NCBI GenBank assembly: GCA_013368445.1
Contig: JAACJO010000010.1
Span: 1 to 64,000, forward strand
Length of the DNA: 64,000 bases
Direction of reading: 5' to 3'
Source of the DNA: Leucocoprinus leucothites
Lineage: Eukaryota; Basidiomycota; Agaricomycetes; Agaricales; Agaricaceae
Part shown: positions 22,394 to 33,799 of the stretch, piece by piece
Layout: each line of letters begins with the position of its first letter
Numbering within the stretch: the first letter of the stretch is position 1
Position numbers and translations under genes: made by a program
Notes under the pieces: generated by a model
Told to the model about the DNA's origin: nothing
The model's input: the letters and a program-made list of their open reading frames with translations, nothing else
Databases searched by the model: none

Positions 22394-25332
22394 ATGTCTG
22401 ATCTCTTTACAAACAACCCCAGCGCGTCCTTTACACTTGCTGAATACAACAATTTCGCCTCTCAACTGTATCGTGACCAACTTTTTGATGAATTCTGTCG
22501 ATTTTGTACGGTTGGCGAATATTCCGACCCCAATGAACCCTACCGTATACTCCAAGTCTTTTTGGATGCCCTTCGTGACCGCCCAGTAGCCCCTCCGTTG
22601 CTGATTCGACGCGATTACGACTCCCTACTCGGCGTGGCCACAACAATTCTTGTGCTTTGTCAGCTCAACATCTTTACGGTTCCCCATCCATCATATGCCT
22701 TAACAGCTTCAATTCACATCAAACATGAAATTCAATATCAGGGAGTAAGTTATCATCACCTACTTCATTGATACCCAGGCATTAATATGGCTTCAGGAAG
22801 CGCAGAAAGTCCCCTTTCACCATATACCAAATTTTGAATTTGGCGCTTGGGACGACTGACATCACCTCAACATTTTCTTCCCTGGCCTCTGGACGCCCAA
22901 CCACGCAAAGTTTAATCGACCGCACCACGTCACCGAAGAGCAGCGTGCCTTCTGGTACGAGAATGGCTTACGCCCAGCAATCCAGGAGTTGATGGGAGAA
23001 GATGTCGCCAGCGAATGGCCCGCCACCTATGCAGCGGAGAAGGAGAGAGCTAAAAACCACAACGGGAGCTTCTCGTGGTCAAAAAAAATCATTCCATCTG
23101 CGGTAGTCGGCCATCTCATGCCAACCGTGCGCCGTTACTTAGCGGATTATGTATTCGGGGACAATGAAGACGTTAGCTGGGCTCGTGATTTCTTCGTCCT
23201 GCATACAATACGCGGAGTGAAGCATGGAACACTTCATCATCTGGATCGCGCCTCTTCTCTTACCTATCTTATGGACTTCCTTGACTCGGCTCACCTTCCT
23301 ATTCATATTGTCGACAACCCTGGGTGCGGTGATTGGTTTATTGACGTCGGTATTGAGGTCTCTAGCCCCGTTGGCGACTGCGTACAGTGGATTACCTCCA
23401 CGCACCGACATATCGTTGAACAAGCACTACGAATTCCGACAAACCATGCCGTGCAGGTGACAAAAATCACCTCATCCAAGTACGAGCGAGACATCGCTAG
23501 TCACCTCCCAGCTATTTCCGGATTTCGCCTCGAGCCTGGACCTCAAGCCGAGGGTCCTTTCAAAGCGGTATATCTCCAGGCCTATACAACGGACAAAGCA
23601 GTCGTATACAACCTCGATGCCGGGCACCACTCGAAATTCGTCACCAGTCAGGACGTTATGGGATCAAAACTCCCCTCACCAGCAGTGCAGTCGATTCATC
23701 AAATTTATTCAGCAGCCAAAGTGGCAAATCCTTCGAAGGCTCGCCTTGAGGCCCGCGTTCCCTTGAGGTTTGCTACTGATACTCTCCTCGAGTTCAATCC
23801 TACCATAATGCAAACTTGCTTATGTACATTCTCGAGGCAAGACTGGTGGTACGTTCGTAGTACATCCACGCTGGCTCACTTCTGACCGATATCTGCACTC
23901 AGGAACTTTTGCATTGTTCGCCTGCTTGCTTTCAGCCAACTTCTCACACTTCAAGTCACTTCCTCCTCCCTCTCTCGTTTCCAGCCTGAAGCCCTCGCAC
24001 TCACAGCTGCGTGCATGTGGCTCATCAATAGTCTTCATTCCCGACCAGAGGATGGTCCCGCGGCTAGGCAACTGATGCAGGCTGCTCTTCCTCTTACTGA
24101 AGCAGATGGTGCAAGCGCTGATGTTTTGCTGTTTCGAGCATCCACTGGATGTAGGAGACTGGGCGAAAACACGGTCAACATCAGAGATGGAGACGCTGTC
24201 GGTGAGGAGGGCGACCCCGGCAATGAAGACCAAAATGCCAACGAGGACAACTCTGACAACGACGATATTGAGGTTATACAACTTCTTTCTCCTCCCGCCG
24301 TCCCCTACGCCCCTTACGGGTGCATATTTCTCTGTCGAATCGTCATGGCTGACGCACCACGCCTACGAATTGGTGGCGTAACTCTCTCTGACTCGGCTTT
24401 CGAGTTCTGGTTCAAGATGGATCGACAGCGCCTCGAAGCCAAATACCGCAAGACCGGGATTGTGGATAGGGAAGTTGTTGCTGCTACACGAGTTACAACC
24501 AACAAGAAGCGAACAGTAGAGCGTTATCGAGGCCCAAATGACATTGAGCCCAACCTCTTCGACTTCGCTGCCAACGGTCATTCCATTCCCAAGCCTGTCG
24601 TGGACGAAGGTTCCGATGTCGAATCTCCTGAGCCTGAAGAGCAGCCACTCTCTATTGACGATGAGCTTTCTTTGTTATGGAGACAATTCGTCACTGACCT
24701 CACCTGCAAGTCTCCCAATCCCCATGGTCAGACGAATGGATCATATCTCAGGATCGGCGAGATATCACGCCGGAAGTATGATGAGAAGCCCTACAAAACC
24801 CTTCACCTCGCCGAAATCTTCACTGCTGTGCACTACAAGCAAGCTCCGACTGAGGTCTGGAAGAGGTGTTTTGATTGGTACTTCCCTCCTCTGGGTAAGG
24901 AATTATGACTCAGTCTACGATAGCTCTAACGTTCAGTTCCTCAGGCAAGAAGATCTCAAGTAGCGCACAGAACTACACGACTGTGAAGTACTATGATGCG
25001 TGGTGCAAGATTATGGAACGCCTCAAAGATCAGCCCCAGCTAATCGAGAATATTCGGAGTCAGTTTTTCAATCACGTCCGGGAGTGGAGCTGGATGCCCT
25101 ATGCCCAAGCTGATAAGATGTGGTCGACCTCCGTCAAGAAGCCGTCATGCCGCTCATTCGTTCGCTGGCCACCCTGCGAAAAAAAATCACCTGCGCCATT
25201 GGTTCTCCTCAAAACAGGTGCCCTTCCCATCTTCACAATCCGCTGTAGCCAAGTGACGTCACAACATCCACTTGCGCAAGAAGAGGAAGAGGAAGGGGAA
25301 GGGGAAGGGGAAGGGGAAGGGGAAGGCGCATG
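22394..25332 (+). pseudogene. large unknown-family protein broken by an in-frame TGA
   Basis: Four exons join cleanly: 22394-22744, 22797-23848, 23903-24894 and from 24945 on. The joins read YQG|EAQKVPF, QDWW|NFCIVRLL and PPLG|KKISS. They would encode a protein of about 900 residues, with an acidic segment around NANEDNSDNDDIE. The frame is interrupted by one TGA at 22857-22859 (codon 138, in FGAWDD-stop-HHLNIFF). Past about 25140 the best-looking protein shifts frame (EAVMPLIRSLATLRKK in another frame), suggesting a second lesion, and a (GGGGAA)n tract follows. I do not recognise a domain. Long multicopy proteins of unknown function are common in Agaricomycete genomes. The TGA may mark a pseudogene or a sequencing error. 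Confidence 0.6.
25275..25328 (+). repeat. purine mirror repeat (GGGGAA)n
   Basis: A pure A/G tract built first of GAAGAG and then of GGGGAA repeats runs for about 50 bases. It lies at the 3' end of the broken unknown gene and encodes Glu/Gly or Lys/Gly repeats depending on frame. Such tracts can form triplex DNA. Confidence 0.8.
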
Positions 25333-26060
25333 ACTTTGGTTTGCCAGACCGTAACCGGCTTTGTCGCCAAAGATGTCGTATACCCATATTTTGGTATGTT
25401 CTTCAATTGCTGGTTTCTTGCCCGCTCGAATTCCTTCACGTTGCAGATGATGTTTCTTGACGTCATGTTATAGTACGTCATTGAGTATCCTCTCTCTCAT
25501 CTGCTCACGTTCTTGTTGCAGAAAATTGACTTCTGAAGTTTGTACCTCAGTGTGCTTTCCCTCAGCACCACCAAATAGCCATTCCGATACATAATACTGT
25601 CGTTCCTCAGTTATACAGTATTATACATTTGTGATCCCAATCCAGTTGTCGTTGTTCTCTGTCCTAGTTGCGTTTGATATATATTTGCCTGTCCATTTCT
25701 TGTACTATCACAGAGCAATAAACATTTCTCGCCCATATCGGGCCTCTGGGGATAGGTGTTTCTTCAGTATTTTCAGAAAGGATATTGACGAAGTAATTGA
25801 GTTCAAATATGTCTGTTATGAGTTACCATAATCCCTACTTCAACATTGTATCTCTAGTGTATACACAAAGTAAGAAAAAGTGGCATCCTCGTTTCACGAG
25901 AATGCCATTAGGCCATAAGGCCATACAATTCTTATTCTGCATGTGTCTGGTCTGCTCTTATTGATCGATACTGTACATGAAAAATAAACTATGCATGTAT
26001 ACTCAAATAATGTGTTATATCCATGAAATTGTATTTGGTACTTTTTTCTATCTATGCCCA
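25333..26060. other. intergenic stretch with a short inverted repeat
   Basis: No supported gene. A hairpin-forming pair, TGGCATCCTCGT and ACGAGAATGCCA (11 of 12 pairs), lies at about 25880-25906, followed by GGCCATAAGGCCATA. The rest is AT-rich and probably the 3' flank of the preceding gene. Confidence 0.4.
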
Positions 26061-26063
26061 TCA

Positions 26064-26165
26064 TCTGCTTGTCCCTGGCCTGTCCCTACCTGTCCCTGGT
26101 CTGTCCCTGGTCTGTCCCTACCTGTCCCTGGTCTGTCTTTGGCCTGTCCCTACCTGTCCCTGGCG
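26064..26165 (+). repeat. 10-11-bp minisatellite (TGTCCCTGGTC)
   Basis: Nine to ten units of TGTCCCTGGYC or TGTCCCTACC follow each other. They leave frames open on both strands. The array sits at the 3' end of the minus-strand zinc-finger-like gene proposed next to it. Confidence 0.85.
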
Positions 26166-26736
26166 AAAAACCCTACCCTGCTTTTCAAAATTCCACCCTG
26201 ATAACCCTGGGGTTTGACGATGAGGCCGTATTTACTGAGGAGGGGTGTCTGGAGGCTTTCGCCGGCTTCGCCATGGTGTAAGCTCCAGGTACTGCCCGCT
26301 GGCGATGGCGGCCTAGTGTTGGGTGGTATGCTGATGGTGTCAGGAATTGAGCTGGGCTGTGGTGACGGTGGGGCTGGTGCATTTTCCAGGGCTGCGATGG
26401 CAAGAGGTTGTTGAACGAGCAACCGAGCCGAGGTCCTTGGTGGTGCTGTTCGAGTCACACGTGGTCGAACAGCTGCAGGGGGAGCATTGGTGGTGATCAG
26501 TGGATTGGGGATCGTTGGTGGGCCCGGAATTCGACCAGTCACGATCGTCTGGGTTGAAGTCGATGCTTGCTCTGCTGAGCATGTTTTCGCGTGCTCCTGT
26601 TACTCTGATGAGTTGTTGAAATACATTGCCTGGGTACACTACTTGCCACAATGTCGTCCGTCGGGTAAAATTGCATCTCGCAAAAAATGCAGGTAAACTT
26701 TTTCGTCTGCTTGTCTCTCTTGATCTTGACTGCCAT
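26166..26736 (-). CDS. hypothetical protein with N-terminal CxxC...HxxxC motif and Pro-rich tail
   Basis: Starting at the ATG at 26736 (MAVKIKRDKQTKKFTCIFC), a CxxC is followed by EMQFYPTDD. An intron ending GTAACAG lets the frame continue as EHAKTCSAEQASTSTQT and then into a long Pro/Ala/Thr-rich exon (TGRIPGPPTIPNP...). That gives a C2HC-like zinc finger in front of a disordered tail. The tail reads on into the 26-kb minisatellite, so the true stop is uncertain. The donor choice (GTGGCA or GTACCC) is also uncertain. No family recognised. Confidence 0.4.
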
Positions 26737-27449
26737 GTTCCCTCTGCTGTACTGGACATGCGCAAACGGCCTGGTGCATGTCGCATGCGCGGTGCCTTTT
26801 CCTTTCATCGGCGTTGAACATATGGTGCACCTTTACCTTGTGAGTAGGGGGCTTTAATTCATGGATTTAAATTTCGACTCACGGCACTCCATCACTTGTA
26901 TGCTCACGCTGTCTTTTAGCTCTATTTTTCGCAGTTGAGTTTTGGTCTCTTACTGCGTATAGTGGTATACGCACTTTGGCTTTCCTTCAACTAGGCTGCT
27001 TGCCTGCGATTCGTTGGATCGGGTTCGTTTGGATCTGTGAATTTGCTTGTTAAATTTTTTCCCGACTCGTTGGGCGAAAGCTGGACTTACACAGTCTTGT
27101 TTTCCATCGGTGGCGGCTTTGCACGTTGGGGGTGGGCGAGGAAGGCTCTCTGGCAGGTGGTAAACGTGCCGTTTTTTTTTTGCGACCGGTGGATTCTCAA
27201 AGAAGCACAATTTCGAACAGGCGTTGCACGTCAAGCACCTGTCTGGCGGGGTCTCGACCCCAGCCTTCTCTCGCTTCTCATTCGTGATGGCTGCTGGTGA
27301 TGTTGGTGTTGCTAGTCGATCGCTCCGTCATTTGGGTGTATGTGCAAAAATGATTTATTATGGTGTATATACGCATTCTACAGTGTTTTAGTACCGAAAG
27401 ACTAGTCGAGCGTACTCACCATTGCTCAAGCGACGATCAATACCTAGTG

Positions 27450-28420
27450 GTGTATGCGATACACTGAGAAATATAGTTTATACTTGGATTGGCGGTACTC
27501 ACTTGTCCTCGGTTCGTCTCCTTCTCTCCCTCTTCCCTTTGGTCTGTTGGTCTCCTTGTGCTCGGATACGCACCTTTGTTTCATGCTTGCTCGGGTCCAC
27601 GTTGCTCAGAGTCGTCGCTGTTGCTGGTAGTGGTGGGTTCGGGTGTATCGGGTGTTGTAGTTCGTACTGTGACGGTGCATGTGCAGGTGTTGGAGCCGGT
27701 GATCACCGAGGTGTCAGTTGTGGGCCTGGTGTAGACGAAGATCACCAAGTTGCCCTAGTTGTATATGCGATGCGTTGTGAGAACCATGGTTTACACTCGG
27801 ATTGGCAGTACTCACTTTTCCTCGGTTCGTCTCCTTTTCTCCCTCATCCCTTTGGCCTGTTGCTCTTGAATATACGCCTTCGTTTCTGCTTGCTAGGTCT
27901 GTGGTACTTGAAGTCGTTGCTGTTGCCAGTGGTGACGGATCTGGGCTTGTTGGGCGTTGTAGTACTGCAGCGACGGGTGTGCAGGAAATGGAGCCAGTGA
28001 TCACCCACGTGTCGACTGTGGGCTTGGTGTTGACAACGTTCGCCGAGTTGCGATCGTTACCTAGTCATATATGCGGTGGGATGTGAGCTGCCAATAATAT
28101 ATACTCGGATTGGTGGTACTCACCTTTCCTCGGTTCGCCTAGCCCTCTCCCTCTTCAATATATCGTTTTATTTCGTACTTGCTGCGGTCCGTGGTGCTCA
28201 GAGTCGTCGTTGCTTGGCACTGTTGTTGGCTTTCCTAGCGTTCGATCCTTCGTTTCATGGTCGGCGCTGTTGCTGGTAATCGTGCGTTTGGGCGTGTTGG
28301 GTGCTATACCTGGTTCAGCGACAGTGGTGGCGTGTTTGGAGACAGTGAAGCTGGTACTCACCCTGGTGTCGGTTGTGGGCTGGACGTTGGCAAAATCGCC
28401 GAGTCGCGATCGCGTTGTGT
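27450..28420 (-). repeat. three tandem 0.3-kb units, probable duplicated exons
   Basis: Units begin near 27455, 27765 and 28068. They share TATGCGATRC, ACTYGGATTGG, GTACTCAC and CCTCGGTTCG in order, and Thr/Pro-coding sequence read on the minus strand. On that strand each unit carries a splice donor AAGTGAGTAC (or AGGTGAGTAC) directly after exon-like sequence starting PTTDTSVITG, PTVDTWVITG or PTTDTRVSTS. This looks like a Ser/Thr/Pro-rich exon copied three times with its intron. I could not join the units into one continuous reading frame. Confidence 0.6.
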
Positions 28421-28429
28421 ACCTATGCG

Positions 28430-28870
28430 ATCACGGGACCAGGGTGAGGGGGTTTGAGGGGGGCCATGGCGGCGTTGATGGCATTGGGCTCGGTGGCTGG
28501 GCCGGTGGTGGCAGCGGTGGGGAGAGACGTTGCTGATGCCATGTCTCAGTGGTCTGGCGATGGCTCGGGCGTTTCCGGAATGGCGATCAATGGCGTCATC
28601 GATGGTGGAGTGTGGTCGCGGTGGCAAGCGGCATGTCTCACCATGGTGGGAATGGCGGATGGAGGGGATGGTGGTCGATGGTAAGAGGCAGGGAGTGGTG
28701 GGGGGCTGTGCTGTCGATGGTCATTTGATGGCATCTGCAGGCCCGGGATGTTCCAGAGATGGTCGATCAATGGCACGGAATGTTCCGGCGATGGCATCAT
28801 CAGTGGTGGAATGGTCCGATGATGGTACGGAAATTGCCGGAAATGGTGATGGGCGTTCTTTATTCATCTT
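28430..28870. repeat. GATGGT/GGCGATGG-rich low-complexity region
   Basis: Imperfect short repeats (GGCGATGG, GATGGTGG, ATGGCG) make the plus strand G-rich and keep several frames open. On the minus strand it would encode a Pro/His/Ser-rich segment (PPSPPSAIPTM). It may be a further exon of the duplicated minus-strand locus, but there is no independent support. Confidence 0.45.
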
Positions 28871-28884
28871 TTATTCAGTAATAT

Positions 28885-29690
28885 ATTCGTTTCTCTCTCA
28901 GTTCTCGGGCGATGGCCATGTTTTTGGGGTCATTATGTAGCGTTTTTCGAGGGCTTTCCATCGGTGTATATTGCACTGGGGCCGCTCTGTCGGGTCGCGC
29001 AAAAAGGCATTACCATCGGAGTAGACCCCCTACTCCGACAGTGACTAGGGATAGAACGTTTGAGGTTGATAGCATGCCACTCTCGCCAGTTTGACTCTTC
29101 CAATCTCCATGAAACCAAAACCCACTGTAGATGAGTGTGGGGTCCACGTCATCATAGGTTTTATTGACAGCACTGGTCATAGAGCCCCTCGTCTAGGCTT
29201 CTGGCTACGATGAGTCATAAACGAACCTAGGGAAGAGAAGAGGTGGGGTCTTCTTCTTACCAGGTTGCGTTAACCGATGATGCTGCGAAAAAGGCTCCGA
29301 AGGGCATGCCATGAATCCAAGGTGCAAATAGAAGCTGAACCAATTAGATGAACATTGCTCGGTGACCAGAAGGTTGAAAGGGAATGGAGAGGCTTCAGTG
29401 ACGTGAATTTCCCAGATATTCATTGCACCCATCAGTCGCCAAAGCATGAGCGTCAGGCCCTCCTGTAACTGAATAACTGCCGCTAACACATTCCTTCTCC
29501 CTAGTTTTGCGCACAAAGGGCCCAAAATCCTGGTTTTCAGTGTCAAAGATAACAATCAGAGCATCATATATCACAATGATGGAAGAGAACAAAGCCATTT
29601 TGCAGAATCTCAGGAGATCGCTCAATGATGCTCAATCTGCCATCATTGTCCGGCTAAACCAAGTACAAGACTGAGGGTATGAAGGACAGG
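28885..29690. other. intergenic, no supported gene
   Basis: A small perfect stem (CGGAGTAG...CTACTCCG, five-base loop) lies at about 29018-29038. The remaining open frames on the minus strand (29205-29625) have no recognisable content. Confidence 0.4.
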
Positions 29691-29692
29691 AT

Positions 29693-30855
29693 TTATGGTT
29701 TAGTATTTGCTAAATTCGGAACACGTACAGGACGACTAGAGCTCGTTGACTGAGAGGCCCTTCTAAATACCTGGTCGTATTCTGGTGGAAGCGTATCATG
29801 ATCAATATCATTCACAGCTCCCGCATCTATTTCCCTCCTCTGAGCGGTTTCGGCTCGCTGAAGGCCCGAACTCGTCGTCGGCATCGTCCAGTTGGATGAC
29901 CCAAACGATGGACCTGAGCCGTGGTGTGTTGATTGGATTACGCCACGTATGTGTCTTCCTTTTGCGTTTGCAGCATTCATTGTGGAGGTCGTTGGAATCT
30001 CAGACATCGTGGAGCTCGGGTTTGCAAGAGACTGGGAAGGTAGGACCGCGGGAGTGGGATCGAATCCTTCAGTCCCAATGGTGTCTCGGTGGACGCTCCT
30101 CTTGCTTCTCCAGCGGCAGTACCACAGCGACAAGGCCAAGAGAATGGCCGCCAATCCGCCAATTACTCCTCCCACGATCGCGCCGATATTAGGATTGCTT
30201 GAACTGTTGGCCGAAGGTGAGGATGATGTTGAAGTGGACGATGATGTAGGATTCGGCGACCCGGAGGCAGTGATGGTCACGAGAGAAGGGGCATTTGGAT
30301 CAATGACCTCTATCTCGAACCTATCAACGGTAATTTGAGAATTGTTGTTAGGGAATCTGGTGTCGGGCTGGTTTCGGAGGATGATTCTGTGAGCACCAGG
30401 GGAATCGAAGTGGACGGAATAGAGGACGACCTTGTGTGTAGTTGGAAATGAGCATAATGGTCTTGAGGATAAAGAAAGATACTGACCGGCGGGTTCTTTC
30501 CATCGTCCGTTATATTGACAGCATCGATAGTCTCGAAGCTTAAGGCATTCTGGTCGCAATCAACGCAGATTCCGTAGCTGGCACCCCTCGCTCTTCTGAT
30601 TCCGTAGTAGTAGAATCCAACAGCGGCTTGTGGGAAAGTCTAAACAACACGCGGTAAGTTTCAAGTTGCTGCAAGAAAACATGAGGTACTACTGACGAAG
30701 GTAATGTTGGCATCAAATAGCACATTTGAGGTGGATAGCGTTCCGCTCTGTCCAGTGCTGCTCGCATTCCAAGTTCCGCGGTTCCAAAACCCACCTGGGC
30801 TATAAACAAGGGCGGTGTCGGTGTCATCGAAAGAGATATTCCTGGTCCCAACCAT
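29693..30855 (-). CDS. single-pass membrane glycoprotein, basidiomycete type
   Basis: Three exons joined by two GTCAGT introns: from 30855 (NISFDDTDTALVYSPGG) to about 30690, then TFPQAAVGFYYYGIRRARG... to about 30488, then VVLYSVHFDSPGAHRII... to the stop at 29693. The ectodomain resembles the beta-sandwich found repeatedly in Agaricomycete membrane proteins (DDxD...YSP...W, ATFPQ, FYYYG). A Ser/Thr/Pro stalk follows, then one membrane helix (GAIVGGVIGGLAAILLALSL), a basic stop (CRWRSKR) and a Ser-rich cytosolic tail of about 120 residues. No signal peptide is encoded at 30855. An acceptor GGCAG right before Ala-His-Ala suggests an upstream leader exon that I could not place. Function unknown; likely a plasma-membrane or wall-sensing protein by topology. 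Confidence 0.7.
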
Positions 30856-31079
30856 TGCGTGGGCCTGCCACGACAGCTAGTACCACAGGCGCCAGTTTGT
30901 TGGGTGTGGGAGAAAGACAGGAGGGTAAGATAGTGGCAACACTCTGGCTTCCATCACCAGAGGGCAGGAACAATCACGAGTGGGGTTGTAGGTGCGTCGC
31001 TTGATGGTCGTGGTGGGAACAGAAGGCAAGGGCTGACAACCATTGATTTCCCAGGACATATTCTTAAATTGTGATAAGA

Positions 31080-31472
31080 TAAAGCTTTTGATATCAAGTA
31101 ACTAAATTACTGGCCGACAGAATGCATGGCGTCAAGACCGGTTAAATTTGTGGTTATTCGGGCTTGGTAAAGTATGGGGCGCATCAAATTTAGGGTGATG
31201 ATTTGGATTAAATACGGCCATAATAAGATAAATCATTAGCGGTGCAACGCCATTTCAGGTTATATTGGCTCTAGAACATGATGAGGCTCAGGCCACAAGT
31301 CTGTCTAGTGGCTCAGAAAATGGAATTCTATACCGCACGGGGGTCGGGGGTTAAACGTACAAGATATAGACTGAATAGACATGGGCTCGATGAGGTCAGT
31401 AGTATAGCACAGGTTCAAGGTGGAGCTTTAGTGTGATGGCGTTTAATAGCTCGGGACAGGTAACGATCATCC
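31080..31472. other. intergenic region between divergent genes
   Basis: This AT-rich stretch separates the minus-strand membrane glycoprotein from the plus-strand glycosyltransferase-like gene and should hold both promoters. I see no further gene or repeat. Confidence 0.4.
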
Positions 31473-33251
31473 ATGTCTCCCTTCCACCACCACCTTCTCC
31501 GCATCCTCCGTCCCAAGCAACACGACTACGAGGCCGTCGCTACAGGTTTGCCTACTCTGCGGGCCCAGGGACATTACCTTCCATCCTCTCGCCATGCATA
31601 TAGACGCATATTGACGTGTCGAAGCGTCCTCCTGTTCATACCCTTCATACCCATTCTTCTAATCTCCATAATCCTTTTCAGCGGGTTCCCAGCTCTCTAC
31701 GCCGACATTCGTGGGTTCGAAAGTCGGTTTCCTCAGCACAATGTCAGCTATTCAGAGTCTCGCGGTGTCAAATACCTTGCTTTTCCTGATCACATGTGGG
31801 GACATGGCTGGAACAACGTGCTCCAGGAATAGTGAGTCCTTGTAATGCATCGTTCATAATGCCCGTTTATCTCTCGGATACGCACAGTTTAATGTATTCG
31901 TACCTCGCATACATCACTAACAGGTCGTATGTCTTCGACGACTACACATGGTCCCACTTTCCTCTTCCCTACACCATATATGACTTTGCGCTCCGGCCGA
32001 CGCGCGTTCCTCTCAATGCCTTTATCTCAGGGCCTCTCTCTGGCGGCCCTCTCCCTCCACCATCCAGATCTGCTCCGCGCGCCGTCCATTCAAAGTTTTG
32101 GGACAAAATATGCCCGCGGGAAAAGCGACACGTCATCTCTTCTACCGACGTGCCAGCCAACGTCTGGGGACTCCGTCGCATCGAGTGGTGGCGAAATGAG
32201 ATTGCGAAGTTCGAGGACCTGGATTGTCTACAGATTGATACCCATCAAGAGCCGATGTTTAGTTTCTCGTGAGCCCTGTATTTGATTTTTATCACATTTT
32301 TGATGGCTGAGCCAAAATTTCCCCATCAGATTCTTCGGAGGATACGAGCTTCTCGACGTCTGGCCCTCTCTATCTCAAACACCCATCGTGACCTCATTCG
32401 AGTGGTCTCCTCTTGTCTCATCTGCCGTAGATCGCAATTTCGTCGCGCTTTCCGACTCTCATGAACACCTATCGACACCCCAGGCCAACCAGGAACCAGC
32501 CCCACTTCAATCCGCGTCCTCGACGGCTTCAGCACTCACAGCAGTGCCCACACATCCTTCACTGGTAGCACTTCATATTAGACGTGGCGATTACAATCGT
32601 CATTGTACGCGACTTGCCCAGTGGGGGCTGTACTTCCACGGATTCAATTCATTCGAAGGTTTACCTGATCCTTGGATTCCATTCACAGGCTCCTTACCGG
32701 TTAGTCATCGGCCATACCTCTTGCTTGACGTTCTTCATACTCATGATGACTATAGAGTGATGAAGCAGAGGAATATTATCGCAAGCGTTGCCTCCCCACA
32801 CAAGATGAGATTGTCGAGCGCCTTCACTCAGTCCGCGCCGAATACGACTTGTTTATCACAGGCCAAAGCCCCGAAACCAACACCACGCAGCCCGCCATAA
32901 CCGAAAAAGCCTCTCCCCCACCGACCCATCGACTTCGACGCGTTTTCGTGCTCTCCAACGCATGGCCTGCCTGGCTCAATGGCCTCAAGCAGAAACTAAT
33001 CAAGGATGGATGGGACGATGTCGTTTTCGGTGGAGACCTCATACTGGATAAGGAGCAGAGGGGTGTTGACGTGGCTGTCGATATGAGCATAGCGGAGAGG
33101 GCCGAGGTATTTGTTGGCAATGGAGTAAGCACTCACGCTCTTTATCTCTGAATTTACGCTGATTTCCTCCTAGTTTTCGAGCCTATCCGGCAACATCATC
33201 ATGCTTCGCACCGCGAAAGGTTTCCACTCGCAGACCAATCGACTACTCTGA
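31473..33251 (+). CDS. type II membrane glycosyltransferase-like (O-fucosyltransferase-like) protein
   Basis: Five exons (31473-31831, 31888-32268, 32330-32699, 32756-33124, 33174-33251) give a complete 518-residue protein. Residues 51-69 (SVLLFIPFIPILLISIILF) form one membrane anchor after a short basic cytosolic tail, as in Golgi enzymes. The lumenal part carries YLAFPDHMWGHGWNNVLQEY and SYVFDDYTW, then LHIRRGDYNRHC (R331-R332-G333-D334), and ends with VFVGNG|FSSLSGNIIMLR. The HxRRGD loop and the C-terminal NGFSS/SNI motif are shared with GDP-fucose O-fucosyltransferase-like folds, where they bind nucleotide sugar. The family is widespread in Agaricomycetes and mostly uncharacterised, so donor and acceptor are unknown. 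All four introns are 49-61 bases with normal borders. Confidence 0.82.
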
Positions 33252-33705
33252 TGCGTTTCTTCCTTCTTTTTATATCGTACATTCTCCGTATGACTCCTTC
33301 CATTCGAGTGTTACAGGACTTTTCATTCCATCGTGTCTTCGGTTCAACCCTCAATTTCGCTCATTTTAGTGACTCTCTCGATCTCTCCGGACCTTCAATT
33401 CACTCTCCTGCAAAAATTCCTACCTGTATATAATATTGTTTTTAATCGGATCGCCGCATGGTTTTGCGTGCGCTTAATATTCTGGCTGCTGCTTACGCTA
33501 TTTTTCCTGACATATCCCTCGATGCGGATAGGCTCAGCTCTTAGTGTCCACGACCTGACCTGATAAGATCAGCGGGAACGATGATGATGACCTTTTAATT
33601 GATAGGATGATGCTCAAATGCCCGACCATCCGCTGAAATTCATCGCTCATTACCGTTGTGCAGCAGTCGTTGAGCGAGGAGGCCTCAGTGTGAGCGTTCT
33701 CACAA
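33252..33705. other. intergenic between the glycosyltransferase-like gene and tRNA-Lys
   Basis: T-rich 3' flank; no supported gene. The 30-60 residue open frames downstream of 33251 are in the 3' UTR direction and have no domain. Confidence 0.4.
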
Positions 33706-33797
33706 GCCCGCCTAGCTCAATCGGATAGAGCGTCAGACTCTTAGAACCAGGCGGTGCTGAAATCTGAAGGCTGCGAGTTCGACCCTCGCGGTGGGCT
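33706..33797 (+). tRNA. tRNA-Lys (anticodon CUU) with an 18-base intron
   Basis: The acceptor stem GCCCGCC pairs with GGTGGGC (one G-U), followed by discriminator T. The D arm has GCTC...GAGC. The anticodon stem TCAGA pairs with TCTGA around loop CT-CTT-AA once an intron of about 18 bases (33744-33761) is removed after the base 3' of the anticodon. The T arm is GCGAG-TTCGACC-CTCGC. The internal A and B boxes are intact. A T-run (CTTTTTTG) at 33803 should end Pol III transcription. Confidence 0.93.
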
Positions 33798-33799
33798 AT

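Noticed and set aside
28358..28940. Several 70-140 codon frames in the GATGGT-rich stretch
   Set aside because: Low-complexity sequence keeps frames open on both strands; no independent coding evidence.
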